Origin: Oceaniglobus indicus
GTDB lineage: Bacteria; Pseudomonadota; Alphaproteobacteria; Rhodobacterales; Rhodobacteraceae
Direction: 5' to 3'
Length of the DNA stretch: 64,000 bases
Assembly (NCBI RefSeq): GCF_002751875.1
Contig: NZ_NMZM01000004.1
Coordinates: 1 to 64,000, forward strand
Shown: piece by piece, positions 26,648-35,403 of the stretch
Layout: each line of letters opens with the position of its first letter
Position numbering within the stretch: the stretch's first letter is position 1
Made by a program: the position numbers and the translations under genes
The notes under the pieces: model-generated
The model's input: only the letters and a program-made list of their open reading frames with translations
Databases searched by the model: none
Told to the model about the DNA's origin: nothing

Positions 26648-28447
26648 ATGGGTGAGGTTGATCAATCTGCGACAACGCAGGCAGAACGCTGGGTGACATC
26701 CTTCGCGGATGCGCTGGAGCGGGGTGATGTCGCGGCGGTGACGGCGTTGTTCGGAGACGAGTGTTACTGGCGCGATCTTGTGACGTTCACCTGGAACATC
26801 GCCACCTTCGAAGGCCGCGATGCGATTGCCGACATGTTGCGCGACACCCTGAACGCCACCGCGCCCACCGACTGGAACGTCAGCGAGGCGGAAACCGACG
26901 CGGACGGCACGGTATCGGCGTGGCTGACGTTTCAGACCGCCACGGCCCGCGGCGAGGGCCATGTGCGGTTGCGCGACGGGCGTGCGCGAACGCTTCTGAC
27001 GGCGATGAGCGAATTGAAGGACCACGAGGAGCGGCGCGGCCCCCGGCGCCCCAAGGGCGTCAGCCACGGCGTTCACGCGGGGCGCAAGACGTGGTCGGAA
27101 ACCCGCGAGGCGGAAGCCCGCGACCTGGGATACCGGACCCAGCCCTATGTGGTGATCATCGGTGGCGGGCAGGGTGGGCTGGCCCTGGGCGCCCGGTTGC
27201 GCCAGATGGATGTTCCGACGATCATCATCGAGAAGAACGCCCGCGCCGGCGACAGTTGGCGCAATCGCTATCGTTCGCTCTGCCTGCATGATCCGGTCTG
27301 GTATGACCACATGCCTTACCTGCCGTTCCCCGACAACTGGCCGGTCTTCACCCCCAAGGACAAGATCGGCGATTGGCTGGAAATGTATGCCAAGGTCATG
27401 GAGCTGAACCTCTGGACCTCGACCGAGGCGCTGGGCGCCAGTTACGACGACGCATCGGGCGAATGGACCCTGCGCGTGCGCCGGGACGGCGAAGAGGTGA
27501 CGTTGAACCCGCGCCATCTGGTGCTGGCCACCGGGCTTTCGGGGATGCCCAACATTCCCGATTTTCCGGGGCGCGCGCGTTTCAGGGGCACGCAGATCCA
27601 TTCCAGCGCCCACAAGGGCGGCACCGGTTGGGAGGGGAAGAAGGCGGTCGTCATCGGATCGAACAATTCGGCCCACGACATTTGCGCCGAACTCTGGGAA
27701 CACGGCGCGGATGTCACGATGGTTCAGCGGTCTTCGACCCTTGTAATCCGCAGCGAAACCCTGGTCGATCTGGCCATGAAGGATCTTTACAGCGAAGAGG
27801 CGCTGGCCGCCGGAATCACGACCGACAGGGCGGACATGACATTTGCGTCGCTTCCCTATGCGCTGACGGCCGGGGCGCAGACGCCGATCTATGACAAGGC
27901 GAAAGAGCGCGACGCCGACTTCTACAAGCGGCTGGATGCGGCGGGGTTCAAGCTGGATTTCGGCGAGGACGACTCGGGTCTGCTGCTCAAGTATCTGCGG
28001 CGCGGGTCGGGGTATTACATCGACGTCGGCGCCTCGGAACTGGTCGCCGAGGGCAAGATCAAGGTCCGCCAGGGGCAGGTGTCCGAGCTGACGGAAACCG
28101 GCGTGAAGCTTGAGGACGGCACCGAACTGCCCGCCGACCTGGTCGTTTACGCCACGGGATACGGCCCGATGAACGGCTGGGCCGCGCAACTGATCAGCCA
28201 GGAGGTCGCCGACAAGGTCGGCAAGTGCTGGGGCCTCGGATCAGGGACCACAAAGGATCCGGGGCCATGGGAGGGCGAGCTGCGCAACATGTGGAAGCCC
28301 ACCGCACAGGACGGCTTGTGGTTTCACGGCGGCAACCTGCACCAGTCGCGTCATTATTCCCACTACCTTGCGCTGCAACTGAAGGCGCGGATGGAGGGGA
28401 TCGATACGCCGGTGACGGGCCGCCAGCCGGTGCACCACCTGGCGTGA
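26648..28447 (+). CDS. flavin-containing monooxygenase with N-terminal NTF2-like domain
   Basis: 599 residues. Residues 1-130 look like an NTF2/SnoaL-type cone domain (WVTSFADALERGDVAAVTAL, FEGRDAIADML). From about 165 it is a two-dinucleotide-binding flavoprotein: FAD loop VVIIGGGQGGLALG, an FMO-like FRGTQIHSSAH, NADPH loop VVIGSNNSAHDI, and a C-terminal VVYATGYGPM. It probably oxygenates a small organic compound using NADPH. ATG 26648 follows GAGGAGGAGG; longer reading lacks a ribosome site. It lies 224 bp after ftsH and 41 bp before an AhpD-like gene. Confidence 0.88.
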   Translation: MGEVDQSATTQAERWVTSFADALERGDVAAVTALFGDECYWRDLVTFTWNIATFEGRDAIADMLRDTLNATAPTDWNVSEAETDADGTVSAWLTFQTATARGEGHVRLRDGRARTLLTAMSELKDHEERRGPRRPKGVSHGVHAGRKTWSETREAEARDLGYRTQPYVVIIGGGQGGLALGARLRQMDVPTIIIEKNARAGDSWRNRYRSLCLHDPVWYDHMPYLPFPDNWPVFTPKDKIGDWLEMYAKVMELNLWTSTEALGASYDDASGEWTLRVRRDGEEVTLNPRHLVLATGLSGMPNIPDFPGRARFRGTQIHSSAHKGGTGWEGKKAVVIGSNNSAHDICAELWEHGADVTMVQRSSTLVIRSETLVDLAMKDLYSEEALAAGITTDRADMTFASLPYALTAGAQTPIYDKAKERDADFYKRLDAAGFKLDFGEDDSGLLLKYLRRGSGYYIDVGASELVAEGKIKVRQGQVSELTETGVKLEDGTELPADLVVYATGYGPMNGWAAQLISQEVADKVGKCWGLGSGTTKDPGPWEGELRNMWKPTAQDGLWFHGGNLHQSRHYSHYLALQLKARMEGIDTPVTGRQPVHHLA

Positions 28448-28488
28448 CCCGGGCAAATTCGACATGGACGAGAAAGGATGATCCCTTC

Positions 28489-28821
28489 ATGAGCACACCG
28501 AAGGAACAACTGAACGCCGCCAAGCTGCGCATGGGGAGTTTCGCAAAGGCGACCCCCGACATGATGACCGCCTTCTCGAAGGTGTCCCGGGTCGCCACCC
28601 AGGCGGGCGCCTTTGACACCGGCCAGCGCGAATTGATCGCGGTGGCCCTGTCGGTGGCGAAGGGGTGTGACGATTGCATCCTCTATCATGTCGATGCGGC
28701 CAAGCGTCAGGGCGCCAGCCGTGACGCGCTGATCGAAGTGCTGGAAATCGCGGTGGAAATGGGCGGCGGCCCGGCGGTCATGTATGCCGGTCGCGCCCTG
28801 AACGCCTGGAATGAACTTTAG
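28489..28821 (+). CDS. carboxymuconolactone decarboxylase / AhpD-like protein
   Basis: 110 residues, all-helical CMD family. KGCDDCILYHVDAAKRQG contains the C-x-x-C plus His of AhpD-type peroxidase/disulfide reductants, so a redox role is more likely than a decarboxylase. It is preceded by GAAAGGATG-rich sequence and is 41 bp after the flavin monooxygenase, probably in one operon. It may detoxify a by-product (inference). Confidence 0.88.
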   Translation: MSTPKEQLNAAKLRMGSFAKATPDMMTAFSKVSRVATQAGAFDTGQRELIAVALSVAKGCDDCILYHVDAAKRQGASRDALIEVLEIAVEMGGGPAVMYAGRALNAWNEL

Positions 28822-28835
28822 GGCGAACGACCCTG

Positions 28836-28857
28836 CCGCGCCGAATTGTCGGCGCGG
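28836..28857. terminator. bidirectional hairpin terminator
   Basis: CCGCGCCGA (28836-28844) and TCGGCGCGG (28849-28857) form a perfect 9-bp stem with a 4-base loop, exactly between the convergent AhpD-like gene and kdsD. There is little U-run, so termination efficiency is uncertain. It also marks a plausible right boundary of the accessory region. Confidence 0.6.
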
Positions 28858-28862
28858 TCGGA

Positions 28863-29834
28863 TCATGCGGCGCCGATGCGCAACAGGTCGTGGATGTGCA
28901 GGATCCCCAGGGGCTTGCGATCTTCGCCCACCACCAGCAGCACGGAAATCTTGCGCGCGTTCAGAATGGCCAGCGCCTCGGCCGCCAGGGTGGCTGGGCC
29001 GATGGTGACGGGGTCTTTCGTTGCGACCTCGCCGGCCGAGCGGTTCATCAGGTCGGCCATGTTCCGGCGCAGATCGCCATCGGTCACGATCCCGGCCAGG
29101 GTGCCATCGGCGGCCACAACGGCCGCGATGCCGAACCCCTTTGACGTCATCTCGATCAGGGTGTCGCCCATGGCCATCCCGGGCGCCACCAGCGGCAGAT
29201 CGGCGGGCCCGTGCATCAGCCGGTCGACCCGCGTCATCTGTGCGCCCAGCTTGCCGCCGGGGTGAAAGTCGTGGAACCGGTCGGCGGCAAAGCCCCGCGC
29301 CTCCATCAGGGAAATCGCCAACGCGTCGCCAAGGGCCAGGGCCATGGTGGTCGATGTCGTGGGCGCCATGCCGATGGGGCAGGCTTCGGGCGCGTCGGGC
29401 AGCAACAGGCACAGATCGGCGGCCAGCATCAGGGTGCTGTTCGCACGCCCCGACACCGCGATCAGCGGGATCGAAAAGCGCCGCGTGAAGGTGATGATAT
29501 CGCCCAGTTCCGATGTCTCGCCCGAGTTCGAGATCAGCAGGCAGGCATCGTCGGGGTCGATCATGCCCAGATCGCCGTGGCTGGCCTCGGACGGATGGAC
29601 GAACATCGCGGGCGTGCCGGTCGAGGCCAGGGTCGCCGCGATCTTGCGCGCGACATGTCCCGATTTGCCGATCCCCGACACGATCACCCGCCCGGTCAGC
29701 TTGATGATCCGCGCGACGACACGCTCGAAATCGGGCGGCAGGTCGTCGGCCAGGCGGTTCAGCGCCGCGGCCTCGGTGTGCAGGACACGGGCGGCGATGG
29801 TGCGGGCGTCGGGGTTGGGCAGGGGCATCGGCAT
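28863..29834 (-). CDS. kdsD: arabinose-5-phosphate isomerase (KpsF/GutQ family)
   Basis: 323 residues. An N-terminal SIS sugar-isomerase domain (IVSGIGKSGHVARKIA; HPSEASHGDLGMI; ISNSGETSEL) is followed by two CBS domains (from about 205). It interconverts ribulose 5-phosphate and arabinose 5-phosphate, the first step toward KDO of lipopolysaccharide. The start is MPMPLPNP at 29834, with ATG 29828 as alternative; longer reading is shadow. It is divergent from ltnD with 135 bp between, so it is functionally separate from the threonate operon. Confidence 0.9.
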   Translation of the reverse strand: MPMPLPNPDARTIAARVLHTEAAALNRLADDLPPDFERVVARIIKLTGRVIVSGIGKSGHVARKIAATLASTGTPAMFVHPSEASHGDLGMIDPDDACLLISNSGETSELGDIITFTRRFSIPLIAVSGRANSTLMLAADLCLLLPDAPEACPIGMAPTTSTTMALALGDALAISLMEARGFAADRFHDFHPGGKLGAQMTRVDRLMHGPADLPLVAPGMAMGDTLIEMTSKGFGIAAVVAADGTLAGIVTDGDLRRNMADLMNRSAGEVATKDPVTIGPATLAAEALAILNARKISVLLVVGEDRKPLGILHIHDLLRIGAA

Positions 29835-29969
29835 ACTCTGGACGGTTCGGGTCCGACAGCGTCTAGCCGGTCTTTCCCGGCGATCAAAGCGCGGAATGAC
29901 TTGCCCTTTCGCGCTGTCTGGGGTGGTATGGGCATCGGACCAATCAGCACACCAAACAGGAGAGAGCGC

Positions 29970-30872
29970 ATGACAGACAGCAGATCGGTGGCGGTCTTCG
30001 GCCTGGGTTCCATGGGGTACGGAATGGCGCAATCGGTGTTGCGCGCCGGACACCGGACGCACGGCTTCGATATCGCGCCGGCGCAGGTCGAACGCTTCCA
30101 GGCCGAAGGCGGTGAACCCGGTGCGCTGGACGATATCGCCGGCGCTCTGGACGCGGTCGTCGTGGTCGTGCTGAACGCGGCGCAAACCGAAGAGGTGCTG
30201 TTCGGCGATTCGGGCATCGTGGCGCAGCTGAAACCCGGTGCCGTCGTCATGGCCTGCGCCACCGTTCCGCCCGATTTTGCCCGCGCCATGGCGGCGCGCT
30301 GCGCCGAAACCGGTGTTCTGTATCTGGATGCGCCGATCTCGGGCGGCTCGGCCAAGGCCGCGTCGGGGGATTTGTCGATCATGGCGTCGGGAACGCCCGA
30401 GACCTTTGCCGCCGCGCGCCCGGTGCTGGATGCCTGCGCCGCCACCGTGTTCGAACTGGGCGACGAGGCGGGCGCGGGATCGGCCATGAAGGCGGTGAAC
30501 CAGCTTCTGGCGGGGGTCCACATCGCCGCCATGGCCGAGGCGCTGACCTTCGGCATGACCCAGGGCGTCACACCCGAGAAATTCCTCGAGGTGATCCCGA
30601 AATGCGCGGGGACCTCGTGGATGCTGGAAAACCGCGCGCCCCATATTGCATCGGGCGATTACACCCCTCATTCGTCGGTCGATATCTGGCCCAAGGATCT
30701 GGGCATCGTCTTGGATATCGCCAAGGGGGCGAAATTCGGTGCGCCCGTGACCGCCGCCGCGCTGCAACAGTTCCTTGCGGCATCCGGGTCCGGATTGGGG
30801 CGCGAGGATGACGCCGCTGTCGCGAAAGTTTACGCCCGCAATGCCGGGATCACGCTGCCGGGAGGGAAATGA
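29970..30872 (+). CDS. ltnD: L-threonate (or D-erythronate) 2-dehydrogenase
   Basis: 300-residue beta-hydroxyacid dehydrogenase: NAD loop VAVFGLGSMGYGMA, substrate loop DAPISGGSAKAASGD and catalytic Lys in MKAVNQLLAG. With OtnK, OtnC and OtnI directly behind it this is the LtnD type, oxidising L-threonate to 2-oxo-tetronate. GGAGAGAGC precedes ATG 29970. Its TGA overlaps the otnK start (ATGA). The stereochemistry of the substrate is not decided by sequence. Confidence 0.88.
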   Translation: MTDSRSVAVFGLGSMGYGMAQSVLRAGHRTHGFDIAPAQVERFQAEGGEPGALDDIAGALDAVVVVVLNAAQTEEVLFGDSGIVAQLKPGAVVMACATVPPDFARAMAARCAETGVLYLDAPISGGSAKAASGDLSIMASGTPETFAAARPVLDACAATVFELGDEAGAGSAMKAVNQLLAGVHIAAMAEALTFGMTQGVTPEKFLEVIPKCAGTSWMLENRAPHIASGDYTPHSSVDIWPKDLGIVLDIAKGAKFGAPVTAAALQQFLAASGSGLGREDDAAVAKVYARNAGITLPGGK

Positions 30873-32122
30873 TGCTGTTGGGTTGTATTGGCGATGATTT
30901 CACCGGCTCGTCCGACCTGGCCAACACGCTGGCCAAGCAGGGCATGAAGGTGGTGCAATACACCGGCGTGCCGTCCGGACCCGCCGATGATGATGTGGAA
31001 GCGGGGGTCGTCGCGCTGAAATCGCGGTCGATCGACCCGAAAGAAGCGGTGCGCCTGTCGCTGGAAGCGCTGGAATGGTTGCAGGCCCAGGGGTGCGAGC
31101 AGTTCTTCTTCAAGTATTGCTCGACCTTCGATTCCACCGCCGAAGGCAACATCGGTCCGGTGGCCGAGGCACTGGCCGAACGTCTGGATGCGCACAAGGT
31201 CATCGTCTGCCCGGCTTTTCCCGGCACCGGGCGGTCGATCTATCAGGGGCATCTGTTCGTCAAGGACAAGCTGCTGAGCGAATCCGGCATGGAAAACCAT
31301 CCCCTGACCCCAATGACCGACCCCGACATCCGCCGCTGGCTGGCGCCCCAGACGTCGCTGGCGGTGGGCCACGTCAGCGCTGAATCGGTGTTCGCGGGGG
31401 CCGATGCCATCCGCGCCGCGATGGAGGCCGAAGACAACGCAGGCAAGCGCCTGCTGGTGGTGGATGCCCTGCGCGACGCCGATCTGATGGAAATCGGCGC
31501 AGCGGCCGATGGCCTGTCGCTGATCACCGGAGGCTCGGGCGTGGCGCTGGGCCTGCCGGCCAATTTCGAACGCCGCGGCAAGATAGGCGGGGCAGGGGCG
31601 GCATGGACACCGCAGCCCGGCCGCTGCATCGCGCTGTCGGGGTCGTGTTCCAACGCGACGCGGGCCCAGGTGAAAAAGCACGCCGAGACCAATCCGACGT
31701 TCGAGATCGTCGCCGAAGAAGTCATCAACGGCACCACGACACCCGAGACGGTGGCGCAGTGGCTGACGTCGCAGGACGGCATTCCGCTGGCCTATTCCTC
31801 GGCGGATCCGGCTGTCGTCAAGCGGGTGCAGGAACAGTTCGGTCGTGAAAAATCCGCCGAGGCGATCGAGGGGTTGTTCGCGGCCACGGCACAGCTTTGC
31901 CGCGCCATGGGCGTGGGTGCGATCCTGACGGCGGGCGGCGAAACCTCGGGCGCCGTGGTCGAGGGGCTGAAGCTGGAACGGCTTGAAATCGGGCCGGAAA
32001 TCGACCCAGGCGTGCCGGCGTTGCGCGCCGGTCCGGATCTGGTCATCGCCCTGAAATCAGGCAATTTCGGCGGCGAGGATTACTTCGTCAAGGCCGCCGC
32101 CATCCTGACGGGCGCGCCATGA
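30869..32122 (+). CDS. otnK: 3-oxo-tetronate kinase (DUF1537 family)
   Basis: 417 residues. The N-terminal LLGCIGDDFTGSSDLANTL is the hallmark of the DUF1537 four-carbon acid-sugar kinases, and the Gly-rich C-terminal ATP region is LTAGGETSGAVVEGL. It phosphorylates 3-oxo-tetronate at C4. It overlaps ltnD by 4 bp and otnC by 4 bp, so it is tightly coupled. ATG 30872 is a possible alternative start. Confidence 0.92.
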   Translation: MMLLGCIGDDFTGSSDLANTLAKQGMKVVQYTGVPSGPADDDVEAGVVALKSRSIDPKEAVRLSLEALEWLQAQGCEQFFFKYCSTFDSTAEGNIGPVAEALAERLDAHKVIVCPAFPGTGRSIYQGHLFVKDKLLSESGMENHPLTPMTDPDIRRWLAPQTSLAVGHVSAESVFAGADAIRAAMEAEDNAGKRLLVVDALRDADLMEIGAAADGLSLITGGSGVALGLPANFERRGKIGGAGAAWTPQPGRCIALSGSCSNATRAQVKKHAETNPTFEIVAEEVINGTTTPETVAQWLTSQDGIPLAYSSADPAVVKRVQEQFGREKSAEAIEGLFAATAQLCRAMGVGAILTAGGETSGAVVEGLKLERLEIGPEIDPGVPALRAGPDLVIALKSGNFGGEDYFVKAAAILTGAP

Positions 32123-32766
32123 CGGACACCGCGCTGCGCGAGCAGATCTGCCTGTTGGCGAAATCCATGTTCGATCGCGGGCTGACTGGGGGCAGCACGG
32201 GCAACATTTCGGCCCGGACCGACGATGGCGGCTTGCTGGTTTCGCCCACGGGCACCAGTTTCGGCCGGCTCGATCCCGGCCGGTTGTCGCGGTTCGACGC
32301 CAAGGGCACATTGATCGACGGCGATCCGCCCACCAAAGAGATGCCGCTGCACGCGGCGTTCTATGACACGCGCAGCACGGCCGGGGCCGTCGTGCATCTG
32401 CATTCCTGTCACTCGGTCGCGTGGTCGATGATGCCGGGTGTCGATAAAGACAACTTTCTGCCCCCGATGACGCCCTATGCGATCATGAAGATGGGAAAAG
32501 TGAAACTTCTGCCGTTTTTCCGCCCGGGTGATCCGGCCATGGGCGACGCCGTGCGCGGCCTCGCCGGCAAGCGGTCTGCCGTGATGCTGGCCAATCACGG
32601 GCCGGTTGTGGCCGGCAAGGATGTCGAAGCCGCGTGCAACGCCATCGAAGAGCTTGAGGATACGGCCCGTCTGGCGATCTTGATGCGCGGGTTCTCTCCG
32701 ACCATGCTGAGCGATGAACAGGTCACCGATCTGGTGACACATTTTGATGTGGAGTGGGACGATTGA
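32119..32766 (+). CDS. otnC: 3-oxo-tetronate 4-phosphate decarboxylase (class II aldolase fold)
   Basis: 215 residues of the class II aldolase/adducin family: GGSTGNISARTDDGG near residue 25 and zinc ligands in VVHLHSCHS (His-x-His) plus a later LANHGPV. In this operon it should decarboxylate 3-oxo-tetronate 4-phosphate to dihydroxyacetone phosphate, joining glycolysis. It starts on the ATGA of the otnK stop. Confidence 0.9.
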   Translation: MTDTALREQICLLAKSMFDRGLTGGSTGNISARTDDGGLLVSPTGTSFGRLDPGRLSRFDAKGTLIDGDPPTKEMPLHAAFYDTRSTAGAVVHLHSCHSVAWSMMPGVDKDNFLPPMTPYAIMKMGKVKLLPFFRPGDPAMGDAVRGLAGKRSAVMLANHGPVVAGKDVEAACNAIEELEDTARLAILMRGFSPTMLSDEQVTDLVTHFDVEWDD

Positions 32767-33527
32767 CCAAACTATCCGCGAACCTGGGGTTTCTTTGGGC
32801 TGACCTGCCCTTGCCCGATGCCATCCGTGCCGCCAAGGCCCATGGGTTCGACGCCGTGGAATGCCATTGGCCCTATGATGTGCCCACGGCCGATGTGATC
32901 GCGGCATTGGAAGAAACCGGGCTTTCGATGCTGGGCCTGAACACCAGCCGTGGCGATGTCGCTGGCGGCGAAAACGGACTCTCCGCGCTTCCGCGGCGCG
33001 AGAAGGACGCAAGGAAAGCCATTGATCAGGCTGTGGAATATGCAAAAGCCATAGGATGCGGCAAGATCCACGTCATGGCGGGTTTTACCAGCGATCTGTC
33101 GGCCCATGCCACGTTCGTCGACAACCTGCGGTATGCGTGCCGGGCGGCGGCCCCCCATGGCATCTCGATCCTGATCGAACCCCTGAACCGGTATGACGCG
33201 CCGGGATATTTCCTGAAGACCACTGCCCAGGCGCGCGCCATCATTGAAGAGGTGGACGAGACGAACCTGGCCCTGATGTTCGATTGCTATCATGTGCAAC
33301 TGACCGAAGGTGACCTGTCGCATCGGCTGGAACAGAACCTGGATATCATCGGCCATATCCAGTTCGCCGGTGTTCCGGCGCGGGGCCGTCCGGACGTGGG
33401 CGAGATCAACTTTTCCCATGTGTTCGACCATATCGCGTCGTTGGGCTATACCGCCCCGCTGGGTGCCGAATACAAGCCCGGCGGCCCGACCGAACCCACG
33501 CTGGACTGGATGACGTCGCTCTCTTGA
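32763..33527 (+). CDS. otnI: 2-oxo-tetronate isomerase (hydroxypyruvate isomerase-like)
   Basis: 254-residue AP-endonuclease-2-type TIM barrel: LSANLGFLWADLP, the IEPLNRYDAPGYFL segment with a metal Glu, LMFDCYHVQLTEGDL, and a C-terminal GAEYKPGGPT. It converts 2-oxo- to 3-oxo-tetronate. I prefer TTG 32763, whose TTGA overlaps the otnC stop and which has GGAG 8 bases upstream; GTG 32754 is the alternative. It completes the LtnD-OtnI-OtnK-OtnC pathway. Confidence 0.88.
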   Translation: MTKLSANLGFLWADLPLPDAIRAAKAHGFDAVECHWPYDVPTADVIAALEETGLSMLGLNTSRGDVAGGENGLSALPRREKDARKAIDQAVEYAKAIGCGKIHVMAGFTSDLSAHATFVDNLRYACRAAAPHGISILIEPLNRYDAPGYFLKTTAQARAIIEEVDETNLALMFDCYHVQLTEGDLSHRLEQNLDIIGHIQFAGVPARGRPDVGEINFSHVFDHIASLGYTAPLGAEYKPGGPTEPTLDWMTSLS

Positions 33528-33653
33528 TCGGGTGGTGACGCAACGCCGAATTGTTGCAAAAGTGCGATTGATATGCGCCATCGGGGGCGCCTGCGAACCA
33601 AAAATGATCGATAAGTGCTGCCGTGTGTCGGCTGTCGTGAAGGATTGAAACGG

Positions 33654-34397
33654 ATGGCCGAGCTTGTTCTTTTTTTCGTGGCGGGAATCGTGGGGGGTAT
33701 CGTGAACGCCGCGGCGGGCGGCGCCAAGCTGTTCGTGTTCCCCATGCTGTTGGCCGCTGGCTTGCCGCCATTGGCCGCCAACGCCACCGGGGCGGTGGCG
33801 ATGTGGCCGGCCCAGATCGCGGCTGTCTGGGTCAATCGCAAGGGAATGTTCAGCGATCCCCGCGCCTTGGTCCGCCAGATGGCGCCGGCGCTGGTCGGTG
33901 CGTTTTTCGGGGCGATCGCCCTGATCTTTTCGTCGGAAAAGGCCTTTCTGGCCGTTATTCCCTTGTTGTTGTTGCTGGCGGTGGGCGCCATTGTCCTTGG
34001 CCGCCAGTTGACGGTCCTGATGCAGCGCGCGTTTCCCGGCGGGCGTCTTCAGAAAGCGTCGGACGTGCTGATGTTCGCCGTGGGTTTTTACGGCGGCTAT
34101 TTCGGTGCGGGCCTTGGTTTCATGCTGATCGCCGTGCTGTCGGTTGCCGGGGGTCTGACCTTGCAGCGGGCCAACGGCATGAAGAACCTGATCGCCTTCT
34201 TCATCTATTCCGTCGCCGTTGTCCCGCTGAGCCTGTCGGGACTTGTCGATTGGCGCGCCGCGGGCACCGTGCTGATCGGCGGGCTGATCGGCGGCTTTCT
34301 GGGCGGTCACCTGATCCAGTATGTGCCGGAAAAGCCCATGCGATACGGCATTGCCGGGCTGGGGCTGGTGCTGGTGATTTCGTTTCTGTTCACCTGA
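33654..34397 (+). CDS. TSUP-family membrane transporter (TauE/SafE/YfcA-like)
   Basis: 247 residues, about eight hydrophobic segments. AGIVGGIVNAAAGGAKLFVFP at the N-terminus and YGGYFGAGLGFMLIAVLS in the second half are the paired TSUP repeats. The family moves sulfur-containing or organic anions. It follows otnI after 126 bp on the same strand and might export or import an organic acid of that pathway (inference). No dedicated threonate importer is seen elsewhere in the cluster. Confidence 0.85.
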   Translation: MAELVLFFVAGIVGGIVNAAAGGAKLFVFPMLLAAGLPPLAANATGAVAMWPAQIAAVWVNRKGMFSDPRALVRQMAPALVGAFFGAIALIFSSEKAFLAVIPLLLLLAVGAIVLGRQLTVLMQRAFPGGRLQKASDVLMFAVGFYGGYFGAGLGFMLIAVLSVAGGLTLQRANGMKNLIAFFIYSVAVVPLSLSGLVDWRAAGTVLIGGLIGGFLGGHLIQYVPEKPMRYGIAGLGLVLVISFLFT

Positions 34398-34431
34398 CCT
34401 TAATTCTGGCGCGGCAGGCTCGGAAGCGCCG

Positions 34432-35403
34432 TCAATCCAGAAGCGCCAGCGCTTCGACAAACCGGCCGGTATCGACGTTGCCGCCCGAGGCCACAGCGAT
34501 CACGTCGGATCCCATGTCGTCGCTGCCCCGAAACAGCGCGGCCGCCAGGGCGACGGCCCCTCCCGGCTCCAGCACGATCCTCAGATGGGCGAAGGCCAGC
34601 GCCATGGCGCGCAGCGCCTCATGGTCGGACACAGCCATCCCCGCCCCGCACAGCCGTTGCAGGATCGGAAACGTCAGGTTGCCGGGCTGCGGCGTGATGA
34701 TTGCGTCACAGATGCTGCCGGTCAGGGCGGGGTTGCGTTCGATGCGCCCGGAGGAAAGTGAGCGGGCGACATCGTCAAAGCCTTCGGGTTCGACCGTGCG
34801 GACCGTCATGTCAGGCGCGAGATTCTCCAAGGCTGTGGCAATCCCCGCCGTCAGCCCGCCACCGCCGCAACAGACCAGAACCTGGGCGGCGCCGATACCG
34901 ATCGCATCCGCTTGCGCGGCGATTTCCAGTCCGACGGTGCCCTGGCCGGCGATGACCTCCGGGTCGTCGAAAGGTTTGATCAAGGTCAGACCGCGCGACG
35001 TGGCCAGTTCGGCGCCAATGGCGTCGCGGTCCTCGGTTGCCCGATCGTACAGGATCACCTCGCCGCCCAACGCGCGTGTGTTGGCGATCTTCACCGAGGG
35101 CGCATCGGATGGCATGACGATGACCGCCGGCGTGTCCATCAGGCGGGCGGCGCGGGCGACCCCCTGGGCATGGTTTCCCGATGAAAAGGCGATGACGCCG
35201 GCGGCGCGCTGCTGCGGCGTCAGGGCCGAAACCGCCGCCCAGCCGCCGCGTGCCTTGAAACTGCCGGTGTGTTGCAGGTTCTCGGCCTTGATCCAGACCC
35301 GCCGACCGGCGATTTCGTCCAGGAAAGGCGATGACAGAAGCGGGGTTTCGCGAATGTGGCCGCGGGCGCGGGCGGCGGCGGCGTGAATGCGTTCGATGTT
35401 CAT
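34432..35403 (-). CDS. threonine/serine dehydratase-like PLP enzyme
   Basis: 323-residue fold-type II PLP enzyme. The PLP Lys is in HTGSFKARGGW, the substrate loop is SSGNHAQG, and the phosphate-binding loop is CCGGGGLTAG. The length without an ACT domain fits catabolic threonine ammonia-lyase or serine racemase/hydroxyaspartate dehydratase types. It overlaps the alpha/beta hydrolase stop by 4 bp and is the last gene of a three-gene operon. Confidence 0.87.
   Translation of the reverse strand: MNIERIHAAAARARGHIRETPLLSSPFLDEIAGRRVWIKAENLQHTGSFKARGGWAAVSALTPQQRAAGVIAFSSGNHAQGVARAARLMDTPAVIVMPSDAPSVKIANTRALGGEVILYDRATEDRDAIGAELATSRGLTLIKPFDDPEVIAGQGTVGLEIAAQADAIGIGAAQVLVCCGGGGLTAGIATALENLAPDMTVRTVEPEGFDDVARSLSSGRIERNPALTGSICDAIITPQPGNLTFPILQRLCGAGMAVSDHEALRAMALAFAHLRIVLEPGGAVALAAALFRGSDDMGSDVIAVASGGNVDTGRFVEALALLD

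Noticed and set aside
28822-28862. Second copy of the tRNA-Ala 3' end as an island attR site
   Set aside because: I looked for a repeat of the tRNA 3' end here and found only the hairpin; no integrase is present either, so tRNA-mediated integration stays unproven.
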